A stretch of DNA of 64,000 bases from NCBI RefSeq assembly GCF_021295335.1, contig NZ_JAIWOT010000001.1, positions 313,001 through 377,000 of the forward strand, read 5' to 3'. The notes under the pieces were generated by a model. That model ran no database searches. It was not told the DNA's origin and saw only the letters and a program-made list of their open reading frames with translations. The DNA comes from Komagataeibacter sp. FNDCF1. Its GTDB lineage: Bacteria > Pseudomonadota > Alphaproteobacteria > Acetobacterales > Acetobacteraceae. The first letter of the stretch is position 1. Every line of letters begins with the position of its first letter. A program made the translations under genes and the position numbers. Positions 36,101 to 44,317 of the stretch are shown here, in pieces.

Positions 36101-36382
36101 GTGTTGGCCTCCTTGCGTAACCGGCACCCACGCGAACATGCGCGGAATCGAGACTTTTCGTTTTATCGGGGATGCCAGAAGGCCGCGTAATGTGGCTGCA
36201 TTTGAAATCTTGTCCGTAGCTGAAAAGTCCAGCCGTGCGACCCTTCATACAGGGGGTGCGCGCAAATAGCACGGGAAATATTGAAAATGGTGGAAATATT
36301 TGCCGCACGGGGGCGGCAACCATGGTGCCGTGACCGCAAAAAGCGCCTGTTTCCGTAAACTGCCGACCTGAAAAACAGCTTT
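36101..36382. other. Upstream region of the cold-shock gene
   Basis: 282 bp without a convincing gene. It contains a direct repeat GGAAATATT (36274-36282 and 36292-36300) inside an inverted repeat GCAAATA (36262-36268) / TATTTGC (36297-36303). It probably holds the promoter and a long 5' leader of the cold-shock mRNA. Confidence 0.4.
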
Positions 36383-37072
36383 TTACAGGATGCACCACTG
36401 GCGCATCATGTTGTGGTAGATGTTGGTCAGCGACAGCACCGCCGGGTCGCCATCCCCCAGTCTTTCGCGCAGCGACGTGACCTGCATGTCCAGATCGAAC
36501 ATGATCTGCCTGCGGCTTTCCTCCGCAATCATGGACTGGGACCAGAAAAATGCCGCAAGCCTGCTGCCGCGGGTCACGGGCGTGACACTATGCAGCACGG
36601 TGGTGGGGTAGAGGATCATGTCACCGGCTGGCAGCCTGATCGCCTGCTCGTTGCCATTGGCGTGCATGGTCAGCTCGCCGCCTTCATATTCATCGGGGTC
36701 GGAAAAGAACAGGGTGGAGGAGACATCGGTGCGGATGCGCGTGTGGATGCCGCCCGCCAGTATGCCGCGGATGGCATTGTCCACATGCGCGCCAAAGCTC
36801 ATGCCGTTCTCGTAGCGGTTGAACAGCGGCGGGCTGACCCGGTAGGGCAGCACCGCGCTGTTGAACAGGGCATTGCGGCCCAGCGCGCGCAGCACGATCT
36901 CCCCCAGTTCGCGGCAGGCCGGGGTGTCCCGCCCGAGCTGGAGGTTGTTCTTGGCCTTGGCCGACTGCACGCCCGCCGTCTCGCGGCCATCGGTCCATTG
37001 CGCGTTTTTCAGTGTTGCGCGGCAATGAGCCAGTTCATCGGCATTCAGCAGGGCGGGGATGTGCAGCAGCAT
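36383..37072 (-). CDS. Fe(II)/2-oxoglutarate-dependent dioxygenase, PKHD-type hydroxylase PiuC/YbiX
   Basis: 229 residues with the double-stranded beta-helix metal triad His96-x-Asp98 (FGAHVDNAI) and His161 (VLHSVTPV), and the 2-oxoglutarate-binding Arg in RGSRLAAFFW. This is the standard length of PiuC/YbiX. These enzymes are nearly always next to TonB-dependent siderophore receptors such as Fiu/PiuA, as here, 26 bp after the receptor on the same strand. Its start may depend on transcription through the receptor, which is now broken upstream. Confidence 0.92.
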   Translation of the reverse strand: MLLHIPALLNADELAHCRATLKNAQWTDGRETAGVQSAKAKNNLQLGRDTPACRELGEIVLRALGRNALFNSAVLPYRVSPPLFNRYENGMSFGAHVDNAIRGILAGGIHTRIRTDVSSTLFFSDPDEYEGGELTMHANGNEQAIRLPAGDMILYPTTVLHSVTPVTRGSRLAAFFWSQSMIAEESRRQIMFDLDMQVTSLRERLGDGDPAVLSLTNIYHNMMRQWCIL

Positions 37073-37098
37073 GGCGGAACCTCGGGCCGTGGGACAGA

Positions 37099-39183
37099 TC
37101 AGTACTGTGCCGAGATGTTGAACAGGAATGACCGCCCGATGGAAGGTGTCACCCGGTTGGAGAACAGGCTGCCATAGTTCAGCCGGTTATCAAGGTTATA
37201 GGCGTTCATGGCCACTTTCCAGTGGTTGTCGAAACGGTGGGAGACCATGGCGTCGAATTCGACCGTGGCGGGCACCCGCGCCGTGTTGGCCTGATCCAGC
37301 CATACGCCCTGGCGCCAGGTGATGCCGCCGCCTACGGTCATGTTCCACGGCTTGCGCGGCGCGATCTCGTAACTGGTCCATGCCGTGGCCTGGTTGTGGG
37401 GCACATACTGGATCTGGCCGCCCTGCTTGGATGTGGTGGAACCGGCCCTGGTGATGGTGGGGTCATACAGCGCGTAAGTGCCATAGAACATCCAGTTGCG
37501 CAGCAATGTGCCCGATACGCTGAGCTCCAGCCCCTGATTGCGTTCCTGGTCGCTGGTGGCGCTGATATCGCCGGTGCTGGGGTCTGTCTGGACCGAATTG
37601 CTCTTTTCCAGCCGGAACAGGGCGGCCGTAAAGCCGACACGGTCATGGAAGGCGCTGTATTTCGCACCCACTTCATACAGCCTGCTGCGTTCGGGTGCGG
37701 CGCTTGCGCTCTTGGCATTCATGGGTTCGGAACTGTTGGTGACGTACAGGCTCATCGGTGTGGTGGATTCCGACCAGTTGAAATACACCATGAGATTGCT
37801 GCGCGGCGTGTACATGATGCTGACGGAGGGGTTGATGGTGGTCTCGTTCTGGCTGTAACGCACATCCGGTGTGGCGGTGCTGCCGCCGGTGGCGCTGTAG
37901 GTACTGTTCCAGTTATCCCAGCGGAAGCCCGCCTTGATTGACAGGTAGTCCGTCAGCCACACCTGATCCGACAGGAAGAAGCCCACATCCAGCGCCGAAC
38001 TGTCCTTGTAGCACTTGCGGCCCACGCCATTGCCGATATTGACCAGACGGTTTGGATACTGCGCGCAGTCCCCCAGTGTCAGGCCGGGCACGGCAGGTGA
38101 GGGGTCAAGCAGGCTGGTGCCGGGGCGGTTGGAACCATAGGCGTAGTTCTGGCGGTGGTCGGTCACGTATTCGATGTCAAACCCGCCAATGATCTCGTGG
38201 CGGATATGCCCCGTTTTCAGGTGCGCCACACCGGAGAACACATCCTGTATCGACCAGTCGCTCTGCCGGTAGGGTTCCGGCCCGCCCACGCCGCCATTGC
38301 GCGCGACCTGTGCCGCGGCAGGGTTGGATGAGAAGAAATCGGACTGGCAGGTGGACGAAGGTGAAACGCCACCAAACGTATTGTTCGTCAGGGTGGCGCC
38401 ACTGGAGAAGTTCGAGCAGGCTTCCTGTGATGCGGAGAAATAGCGGTGGAAGATGCCGCCACGCATGTCGTTATACAGTGTCAGGATCGGACTGACCTTT
38501 GCCGTAAGCCGGCCGGTGATCATGTCGGTGCTGGAATCATCCTGGTCATAGGTCGTGCCGTACCAGTTGGTGCGCTTGACACCGTATTCGGTAACCGGGC
38601 GACCAATGGCGTTTGCGGATGAATAAACCACCGGTACGCCATAATCGGGAATGCGGTTGTCGTTCTGGTGGAAATACTCCAGAACGAACGAGACCTTCCT
38701 GCCCAGCCCGAACGCGATGGAGGGCGCGATGCCCCAGCGGTGGGAATAGATGGCGTCACGCCCCACCACATTGTTCTCGTTGCCCATGCCGGTCAGGCGG
38801 ACGGCGGTGGTGCTGTTGAGCTGGTAGTTCACATCCAGCGTGCCCCGGTAATAGGACCCGCTGCCGCCCGAAAAACTGGCCTGGTAGCTGTTGCCCAGAT
38901 GCGGGGTCTTGGTCACGATATTGATCGCGCCGCCCGTGGTGCCATTACCGAATACTTCCGAAGACGGCCCCTTTATGACCGAGACATGGTCGTAATAGAA
39001 GCTGTCGCGCGTATAGACGCCAAAATCACGCAGGCCGTTTTCGTAAATATCGTTCTGGGCGGCAAATCCACGGATCAGGAACTGGTCGCCCGCCATGCCG
39101 CCTTCGCCCTCGCCAACCGATGCAGTGATGCCGGGCACGTTCTTCAGTGCTTCATCCAGGGATTTGACATTCTGCTGCTGCAT
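37099..39183 (-). CDS. TonB-dependent siderophore receptor, 5'-truncated at the prophage junction
   Basis: 694 residues of a Fiu/PiuA-type outer-membrane receptor. The plug domain starts abruptly at MQQQNVKSLDEALKNVPGIT, and the plug (FLIRGFAAQNDIYENGL, VIKGPSSEVFGNGTTGGAIN) and barrel through the terminal FLFNISAQY are complete. The signal peptide, TonB box and first plug strands, normally about 60-100 residues, are absent. An in-frame stop lies 9 nt upstream and the phage integrase starts just beyond. Without a signal peptide the product cannot reach the outer membrane, so the gene is probably non-functional in the lysogen. Confidence 0.88.
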   Translation of the reverse strand: MQQQNVKSLDEALKNVPGITASVGEGEGGMAGDQFLIRGFAAQNDIYENGLRDFGVYTRDSFYYDHVSVIKGPSSEVFGNGTTGGAINIVTKTPHLGNSYQASFSGGSGSYYRGTLDVNYQLNSTTAVRLTGMGNENNVVGRDAIYSHRWGIAPSIAFGLGRKVSFVLEYFHQNDNRIPDYGVPVVYSSANAIGRPVTEYGVKRTNWYGTTYDQDDSSTDMITGRLTAKVSPILTLYNDMRGGIFHRYFSASQEACSNFSSGATLTNNTFGGVSPSSTCQSDFFSSNPAAAQVARNGGVGGPEPYRQSDWSIQDVFSGVAHLKTGHIRHEIIGGFDIEYVTDHRQNYAYGSNRPGTSLLDPSPAVPGLTLGDCAQYPNRLVNIGNGVGRKCYKDSSALDVGFFLSDQVWLTDYLSIKAGFRWDNWNSTYSATGGSTATPDVRYSQNETTINPSVSIMYTPRSNLMVYFNWSESTTPMSLYVTNSSEPMNAKSASAAPERSRLYEVGAKYSAFHDRVGFTAALFRLEKSNSVQTDPSTGDISATSDQERNQGLELSVSGTLLRNWMFYGTYALYDPTITRAGSTTSKQGGQIQYVPHNQATAWTSYEIAPRKPWNMTVGGGITWRQGVWLDQANTARVPATVEFDAMVSHRFDNHWKVAMNAYNLDNRLNYGSLFSNRVTPSIGRSFLFNISAQY

Positions 39184-39222
39184 TATGAACTATGACTTAT
39201 TATCAATTACTTATAGATTGGT
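39184..39222. other. Putative left attachment junction of the prophage
   Basis: This AT-rich 39-bp segment separates the broken receptor frame from the integrase stop codon. Homology to the receptor ends at or just before 39,184 and in-frame stop TAG appears at 39190-39192. The att core should lie in or next to the receptor codons around 39,160-39,190; its exact length needs the right junction. Confidence 0.5.
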
Positions 39223-40215
39223 TTACAGCGGTTTGCGTTTAGCGGTTTGCAGCTTCCCTATCGCAGCTTCCGCCAGCCGTTTTTGGTCTGCTGATTTGGT
39301 ATAGTGCTGGACCATGGCGATGCTCAAGTGACCAGTTATTGATGCGATCTCGTGGGCGCTACATCCGGCTTCAGCAAGCGTGGTCGCTGCATACTTTCTT
39401 AGACCATGGACATTCAGGCCTTCAGGGAAGCCGGACTTTTCCACTTCTTTCTGCATTAGGGATGTAGGGCTATTCCGGTGCCACTTTGTGCCGCGACTCG
39501 TGGTCAGAATATATTCGCAATTCGATAACCTGCGCCACTCGTCAAGGCATGACTTGAGGCGAGGGTGAACAGGAATGACTACCGTAACTTCCGGATAGCC
39601 AATTTTCCGCTTTTCCTGCACGACCGTGATTGCGTTCCCATCATAATCCGCCCACCGCATTTTAATTAGATCGCCCTTCCTTTGGCCGGTATAGGCAGCG
39701 ACCATTACGAGTCGAGCCAGATGGGAGGGAAAGTTGGTAATGGCGTGCTCCACCTGATCGGCGGTCCATGCCTGGTATGGCACAGATGGCAATTGAGGAA
39801 TTCGGGATGCTACGTTGAACGGAAGCCATTCTCGGTCCACTCCCCATGACAGTAGCGTCGAGAATACTCGCATGAGGGTATTGGCACTCCCCGATCCAAC
39901 ACTGGCCGCATGCCCATCCCTAATTTCCAGAACGTGCTTCCGGCGAAGGCCATTCGCAGGTAGGTCGCCAGCGGCTTCAAGATACCCCAGCATGCTGAGA
40001 TATGATGTTTTCGTTCGAGGCTTTAAGCGGCTGAACTCTGGGGACTGGCGGTATGCCGATATGAGCGCCTGAAGGCTGCGAGGATCGGAACGGGGAACTT
40101 TTGCCGTTCGGTCCCGATCATATCGGTATTCTTTGATGGTTCCATCAGCCAGCCTTTTTCTGACGACGCGGCTTTTGGTTCCAGATGCGTTCCCTGACTT
40201 TTTCGAAGATGGCAT
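39223..40215 (-). CDS. int: Phage tyrosine-type site-specific integrase
   Basis: About 330 residues. The core-binding domain (YRQSPEFSRLKPRTKTSYLS) precedes the catalytic domain, which has Arg179 (TGQRKGDL), His270-x-x-Arg273 (HGLRKYA), His296 (TGHLS) and the nucleophile Tyr305 (VQHYTKS). It catalyses recombination between attP and a chromosomal site; the neighbouring broken receptor gene suggests that site. The start is uncertain: the frame is open to 40,293, and ATG 40215 is chosen to limit overlap with the AlpA-like gene. It is last in the leftward operon, as expected for lambda-type control. Confidence 0.92.
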   Translation of the reverse strand: MPSSKKSGNASGTKSRVVRKRLADGTIKEYRYDRDRTAKVPRSDPRSLQALISAYRQSPEFSRLKPRTKTSYLSMLGYLEAAGDLPANGLRRKHVLEIRDGHAASVGSGSANTLMRVFSTLLSWGVDREWLPFNVASRIPQLPSVPYQAWTADQVEHAITNFPSHLARLVMVAAYTGQRKGDLIKMRWADYDGNAITVVQEKRKIGYPEVTVVIPVHPRLKSCLDEWRRLSNCEYILTTSRGTKWHRNSPTSLMQKEVEKSGFPEGLNVHGLRKYAATTLAEAGCSAHEIASITGHLSIAMVQHYTKSADQKRLAEAAIGKLQTAKRKPL

Positions 40216-40414
40216 CCGCGTCATTCTCGGCCTTTCGGCCTCCCATAATCTGATCAAGTTCAAGCCGGTCATAGCGTGGCGACCGGGGGCCAAAGTGACG
40301 GGATGGCTGGGGTAACTTCCCAGCCTTCACCAAGCGCGGTAATTCATCCACGCGCCGCCCGACATATCGGGCGGCATCTTCTGGCCGGAGCCATCGGGGC
40401 TGGACTTCACCCAT
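40145..40414 (-). CDS. AlpA/excisionase-like helix-turn-helix protein
   Basis: 89 residues from ATG 40414. The N-terminal WLRPEDAARYVGRRVDELPRL resembles the winged HTH_17 domain of AlpA and phage excisionases, followed by a charged tail. Immediately before the integrase with a 70-bp overlap, so a recombination-directionality factor is the best guess. It overlaps the upstream small gene by 8 bp. Confidence 0.65.
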   Translation of the reverse strand: MGEVQPRWLRPEDAARYVGRRVDELPRLVKAGKLPQPSRHFGPRSPRYDRLELDQIMGGRKAENDADAIFEKVRERIWNQKPRRQKKAG

Positions 40415-40589
40415 TCCCCGCCTCCCTACGCCGCGCAATCACACGCTCCACATCCTGCTCGATAGCTGCCCGCGATATGGCCTTGGACTTCCCCACGACG
40501 CGGCCCTTCAGGATGATCCGCGCCTCTTTCCGGGTGCATTCCACCCGGTATCCTTTGTAGAAAAAACCAAAGTGGCTGGTAACGTTCAT
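40407..40589 (-). CDS. Small phage protein of unknown function
   Basis: 60 residues, very basic (MNVTSHFGFFYKGYRVECTR opens it) with no recognised domain. Its ATG overlaps the stop of the methylase gene as ATGA and its end overlaps the AlpA-like gene, so it is translated within the operon. The alternating beta/basic start could be a small nucleic-acid-binding fold; function unknown. Confidence 0.65.
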   Translation of the reverse strand: MNVTSHFGFFYKGYRVECTRKEARIILKGRVVGKSKAISRAAIEQDVERVIARRREAGNG

Positions 40590-41098
40590 GCCGCCTCTCC
40601 ATCAACAATCATCGTGTTCAGGCCAAATCCCTTTCTGTGAGCATAGGCTAATGCTTCCACGGCCTGCATCCCAACGCCGATCAGCACGACGCCATTGCCC
40701 GGTGAATTGCCCCGTGTTCCGTCCGGACGGATGAATTTCGTCTTGCCTCGTGGAAACAGCAGGGCATCTGCATGTGGCACGAATTCGTGGAACCACCCCG
40801 AACTAGTCAGGGCGTTCACGCAGGCAATGCCGTTTCCGTGCTCCATGAAGCGCCGCATCCACGGCACGACACCGTTGCGGCCACCAAATGGCGGGTTCAT
40901 CCAGACGAACCCATTCCACGGCGCTGTCAGCCCGTTATCGCTGACGGTGAGGAACCGGCGGCACGGGACAGACAGGAAGGCACGCCCCGTTTCCGGCTGG
41001 GCCACGTCAAGATCGAAGGTTACGCCTAGCGCCTCGAAAATCTCCGGCGGCGTGAACCATTCGTCGGACTGGCCCGGTGCCGCATGATGGGGCTTCAT
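40586..41098 (-). CDS. Phage DNA N-6-adenine methyltransferase (Dam family)
   Basis: 170 residues of the short phage Dam type. The N-terminal DEWFTPPEIFEALG and the catalytic NPPF motif (68-71, in FVWMNPPFGG) identify an adenine-specific methylase. A later ALLFPRGKTKFIRPDG is the family's third block. It would protect phage DNA from host restriction or mark origin/promoter sites. It overlaps its neighbours by 4 bp at both ends. Confidence 0.88.
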   Translation of the reverse strand: MKPHHAAPGQSDEWFTPPEIFEALGVTFDLDVAQPETGRAFLSVPCRRFLTVSDNGLTAPWNGFVWMNPPFGGRNGVVPWMRRFMEHGNGIACVNALTSSGWFHEFVPHADALLFPRGKTKFIRPDGTRGNSPGNGVVLIGVGMQAVEALAYAHRKGFGLNTMIVDGEAA

Positions 41099-41616
41099 GC
41101 CGCCTCCCTGCGCGCGATCTCGCGCTTGATCCCCTTGATGGCACGCTCTGCCGTGTCGGCAGCGCCCATACTATCGGCATACTGAATGTCGTTCAGGGCA
41201 AACAGGCGCCACTGTTCCAGTGTGAAAAACACCTCATCGGGCACACCGCCGGTAGAAGCGCGCTGATTTGGCTCAGGATCATGCGCCTGCCAATCCTCAA
41301 TGAAGTCCACCGCCTTCCGCAGATCCGTGATGGCATCCTGCTCAGACCCCTTCCGCCCACACCGATAGACATACTGCCACGCCTGCGCCATATCGCCGGA
41401 CAGGTAGCGGCTCACATCCCAGGCCTGAAACTGACCGGTCTGGTAGTGTGCGCCGCGCGTTGCGGCTGTGCCGTGGATGCTGTCGAAGCCCTCAAGCCAT
41501 TCCTTGCGGTATGTGCCGAAATCAACGTCAGCGGGCACCTTGCGCAGTGCCCCACGCTCAGCCGCCCGGCGGCCACGCTGGTAGGGGGTGTGGGTTTGTT
41601 CGGTCTGTTCGGTCAC
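41095..41616 (-). CDS. DUF3310-like phage protein
   Basis: 173 residues from a GTG at 41616 that forms a GTGA overlap with the thyX stop; the longer frame to 41,694 lies inside thyX. The middle has SRYLSGDMAQAWQYVYRCGRKGSEQDAITDL in which the Y-R-C/G-x-K pattern resembles the DUF3310 nucleotide-kinase-associated domain of phages. The N-terminus is a hydrophilic EQTEQT linker. It lies next to thymidylate synthase, so a nucleotide-metabolism role is possible but unproven. Confidence 0.65.
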   Translation of the reverse strand: MTEQTEQTHTPYQRGRRAAERGALRKVPADVDFGTYRKEWLEGFDSIHGTAATRGAHYQTGQFQAWDVSRYLSGDMAQAWQYVYRCGRKGSEQDAITDLRKAVDFIEDWQAHDPEPNQRASTGGVPDEVFFTLEQWRLFALNDIQYADSMGAADTAERAIKGIKREIARREAA

Positions 41617-42449
41617 AGGCTCTTCTCCATCAGGGCACGGTTTTGGACCCATCCCCGGAAATTGCGTTGGTCGGTTTCGTCGTGGAAGCCGCACACGTAA
41701 GGCGTGGCCTGATGCTCGAACGGGCTGGCGTGGAACGGTCGCGATTTGGTCAGGCGTTTACCAAGTGCTACGTCCTCGTCCAGCGATGACTGGCGGCCAT
41801 CATGCGTCAGGTAGGACGTACGGGCGCACCGCGCAGACGACACGGCACGCAGGTTGCCTGTCGGGTCCATCAGTCCTTGGTGTTCGCGAATTTCCTCTGC
41901 CATCACGAACGGCAGGTGCCATTGCCCTGTATAGAGGTGCTGCGTATCCGCCGTTGATATTGCCGATTTCATTGCCTGCGCCAGCGCGCGGATTTCCGGC
42001 TGTGCATCCTCATGGTCGCGCAGGGCAAAAAAGTTGTCCCATTCCGTTGCTGTCACCACCACGTTGATGTGAGCGAACGGCTCAAGGATGCGGTTCACGA
42101 TCTGCTTGTGAGCACCGTGCCCCGCCATCAGCCGTGCGGTTTCGATGGCGAATCTCGCGCTATCATACCAAAGGGCTTCTGTTGCCGCTCGGTCATGGTC
42201 CGACAATGCTTCCTTTGCCTGCATCCCCTTCTGGTTATTCCCCCAGAACACAGGAACGGCAGGATCGCGGTCAACGTCCGCGATCAGGCGCTCAACAGGA
42301 ATGGCCCGGCTGCTGCTGGCGTTCCGATTGAACTGCCGATGCGTCATAAACTCGGCATGGATGAAGCGAGGATACCGCAACAGAAGCGTGTCGATACGTT
42401 TCCCGGCATTGCTAACGCTGGCGAGGATTGAGGTGGCTGTGATGGTCAC
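41613..42449 (-). CDS. thyX: Flavin-dependent thymidylate synthase
   Basis: 278 residues. The ThyX signature RHRxxSxNxxSxR is seen as THRQFNRNASSSR (36-48), and the later GQWHLPF, ARCARTSY and FHASPFEHQATPYV stretches match family blocks. It makes dTMP from dUMP using FAD and methylenetetrahydrofolate. The first signature residue is Thr instead of Arg, a variation seen in some phage copies. It overlaps its neighbours by 4 bp and would supply thymidine during replication. Confidence 0.85.
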   Translation of the reverse strand: MTITATSILASVSNAGKRIDTLLLRYPRFIHAEFMTHRQFNRNASSSRAIPVERLIADVDRDPAVPVFWGNNQKGMQAKEALSDHDRAATEALWYDSARFAIETARLMAGHGAHKQIVNRILEPFAHINVVVTATEWDNFFALRDHEDAQPEIRALAQAMKSAISTADTQHLYTGQWHLPFVMAEEIREHQGLMDPTGNLRAVSSARCARTSYLTHDGRQSSLDEDVALGKRLTKSRPFHASPFEHQATPYVCGFHDETDQRNFRGWVQNRALMEKSL

Positions 42450-42775
42450 TGGGCGTTCTCCGCGTTCATGGCGGCGTCAATGCTGTGCCGGATATGATCG
42501 AGGTCGGCAGGAAGCGTGATCTGATAGCGAGATAGGAAAACTTTCTTCCAATATGGCGGGGTATCTCCCATTTCTCCTATGATAACGTCCTGATTGCCGA
42601 TCCAATCCAACCGCGCAGTATCCCGCCCCATATCCGCCCGCTCCAGTTCACGCCCGCGCTGGATGGCTTCATCGATGTGCTTAGTGGCGGCGTCCCGGTC
42701 ATCGATATAGCAAAACGTACCTTCCTCACCAAAAGCATTGGTGAGGTCTTCAATCTGTTCTTCCCGACTTCTCAC
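42446..42775 (-). CDS. Small acidic phage protein of unknown function
   Basis: 109 residues from a GTG that overlaps the preceding stop as GTGA. The N-terminal half is acidic and helical (REEQIEDLTNAFGEEGTF); the second half repeats pairs of W/Y-rich strands. No known domain recognised. Part of the continuous leftward operon. Confidence 0.6.
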   Translation of the reverse strand: MRSREEQIEDLTNAFGEEGTFCYIDDRDAATKHIDEAIQRGRELERADMGRDTARLDWIGNQDVIIGEMGDTPPYWKKVFLSRYQITLPADLDHIRHSIDAAMNAENAQ

Positions 42776-42924
42776 GGCTGCAATTCCTCAAAATACGGGC
42801 AATCCTCTCGATCACCGTCAATCCAATCCAAAATCTGCCCCAGAGCATCTTCAGTTTCTTCTGTCTGTTCTTCGACAGGCAATTCCATCAACCGACGATA
42901 TTCGGCATATTCTCGGCTGGTCAT
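42772..42924 (-). CDS. 50-residue acidic phage protein
   Basis: ATG 42924 overlaps the stop of the upstream CxxC gene (ATGA) and its own stop overlaps the GTG of the next gene. The product opens MTSREYAEYRRLMELPVEEQ and ends with an acidic WIDGDREDCPYFEEL tail. Too small to classify, but the overlaps at both ends support translation. Confidence 0.55.
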   Translation of the reverse strand: MTSREYAEYRRLMELPVEEQTEETEDALGQILDWIDGDREDCPYFEELQP

Positions 42925-43202
42925 GCTTTCTTCACTTCATCGTCCTGCGATGCCCATTCAGCCAGCCGCGCCCGGCTTTCATCCCGACCTGAAAGCCATC
43001 CAGTTTCATTGCAGTCAGGGCACTCAACTTCCCCGTAGAACGCCATTCCTTGGCATGACGGGCACGTCTGGCACGGGGCCGGCGGATAACTGCAATCTCG
43101 CTGCCAGCCCTCATGCGCCTCATCAATATCAATCAGCACACCATTGACGCATTCTGTATCGCCGCGATTGAGATAGCCGTTTTTACATAATACGCATGTC
43201 AC
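42921..43202 (-). CDS. Zinc-ribbon-like CxxC phage protein
   Basis: 93 residues with Cys pairs at CVLCKNG (start), CQTCPSCQG and CPDCNETG, a DnaJ-central-domain-like pattern that probably binds zinc. The C-terminus is a helix with acidic ends. Overlaps both neighbours by 4 bp. Function unknown; a nucleic acid or chaperone adaptor role is possible. Confidence 0.6.
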   Translation of the reverse strand: MTCVLCKNGYLNRGDTECVNGVLIDIDEAHEGWQRDCSYPPAPCQTCPSCQGMAFYGEVECPDCNETGWLSGRDESRARLAEWASQDDEVKKA

Positions 43203-43591
43203 GACTTCTTCCCTTCATCGTCGGTTAGGGCGCGGATGGCGGATGCACATTCATCGGCGGCAAAGATACGTTCCTCAAACGCTACGACATCGACATCATT
43301 TTCTGCCGTGTCACTCAGTGCATAATAATGGACGCTGATTTCTTGAGTGGCTTTTACTGCCCTATCCCGCTCATCCTGCCGCATCTGCGCGAGTTCGGAT
43401 GGGTCGCGCACCGGCTCGCCATAGACGTATTTCTTCGCCTTCGCTTCGGGCAGAGATGATCGGCGATGGCCCCACACTTCCAGACTTTGGTCCCAGAAGT
43501 GCAGTTCCCAAACATCGGGCTCTGTTTTGGGCGCAAGCCAGTGCCACCCTGAATGCTCCGGCTGATCTGGCAGGCCGTTCCAGTCGCTCAT
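43199..43591 (-). CDS. Conserved-looking phage protein of unknown function
   Basis: 130 residues; the first half is tryptophan-rich (DWNGLPDQPEHSGWHWLAP, WELHFW) and the second is acidic helical. The P-x-x-x-G-W-x-W pattern resembles small phage DUF551-like proteins, but this is not certain. ATGA overlap with the gene upstream. Confidence 0.55.
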   Translation of the reverse strand: MSDWNGLPDQPEHSGWHWLAPKTEPDVWELHFWDQSLEVWGHRRSSLPEAKAKKYVYGEPVRDPSELAQMRQDERDRAVKATQEISVHYYALSDTAENDVDVVAFEERIFAADECASAIRALTDDEGKKS

Positions 43592-44124
43592 CCCGCCGCT
43601 CCTTCGTTGAGGGCTGCGCGGGCCTTACGCTGAGACCACTCAATATCCCATTCCAACTGTTCAATGTGCGCCTGTGTAGGGGCAGGGCAGTCTCCAATCT
43701 CCCTTGACGCAATTTCGCTCAAAGCACCTTTCAACCGCGCAATCTCCGCATCCTTCTCAGCCTTCACACGGGCAACCTGCGCCTCCATGTCGGTGCGGCG
43801 GACGAGGGGGATGCCGCCGTCCCATTCCTTGTGGATCGACACGCCATGGCAAGCCGGGTTCTTTAGGTCGGAAAACGAGGCTTCCCGACCATAGCCTACA
43901 GTCTCCACATCCGCGCACGGCTGGATGGGGGTGCCGATAGCAGCGATGGTAGCCTCAATAGCTGAACCATTACGATCCGGCTGATAGGGTGCTCCGTAAG
44001 CTACCATGCGCTGCTCATCCGTCAGCCGCCCCGGCACAAGATGCATCGGTGTTTCGTTCATCTTTATCGCTTCTTCCAAATCAATCTGCCGCGCGTCGTG
44101 GATCAGGTTGTTAAAATCCGACAT
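43588..44124 (-). CDS. Phage protein of unknown function with coiled-coil C-terminus
   Basis: 178 residues: a hydrophilic N-terminus, a middle HGVSIHKEWDGGIPLVRR block and a coiled-coil region (MEAQVARVKAEKDAEIARLK) at about 112-131. It overlaps its neighbours by 4-14 bp. No enzyme motif is seen. Confidence 0.55.
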   Translation of the reverse strand: MSDFNNLIHDARQIDLEEAIKMNETPMHLVPGRLTDEQRMVAYGAPYQPDRNGSAIEATIAAIGTPIQPCADVETVGYGREASFSDLKNPACHGVSIHKEWDGGIPLVRRTDMEAQVARVKAEKDAEIARLKGALSEIASREIGDCPAPTQAHIEQLEWDIEWSQRKARAALNEGAAG

Positions 44125-44317
44125 TGTTGGCTCCTATGACCTGCTCGAACGCATCCCATGGGTCAGTTCCGGCGGCCTCGGCCAGTCGCAGGCGGCGTCT
44201 CTGCCGGCTATTGAGGGGCGCGGAGTTATGCGCCCTCATGTGAAGTTCGACCTGCTCCATCCACGTCAGGCGGGTTGCCAGGTAGTCCGGTTCGGCGGCG
44301 TCGCTGGTGGGGGTCAT
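44111..44317 (-). CDS. Small phage protein of unknown function
   Basis: 68 residues with a basic helical middle (HNSAPLNSRQRRRLRLAEAA) that could bind nucleic acid. ATG overlaps the recT stop (ATGA) and the end overlaps the next gene by 14 bp. Confidence 0.5.
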   Translation of the reverse strand: MTPTSDAAEPDYLATRLTWMEQVELHMRAHNSAPLNSRQRRRLRLAEAAGTDPWDAFEQVIGANNVGF

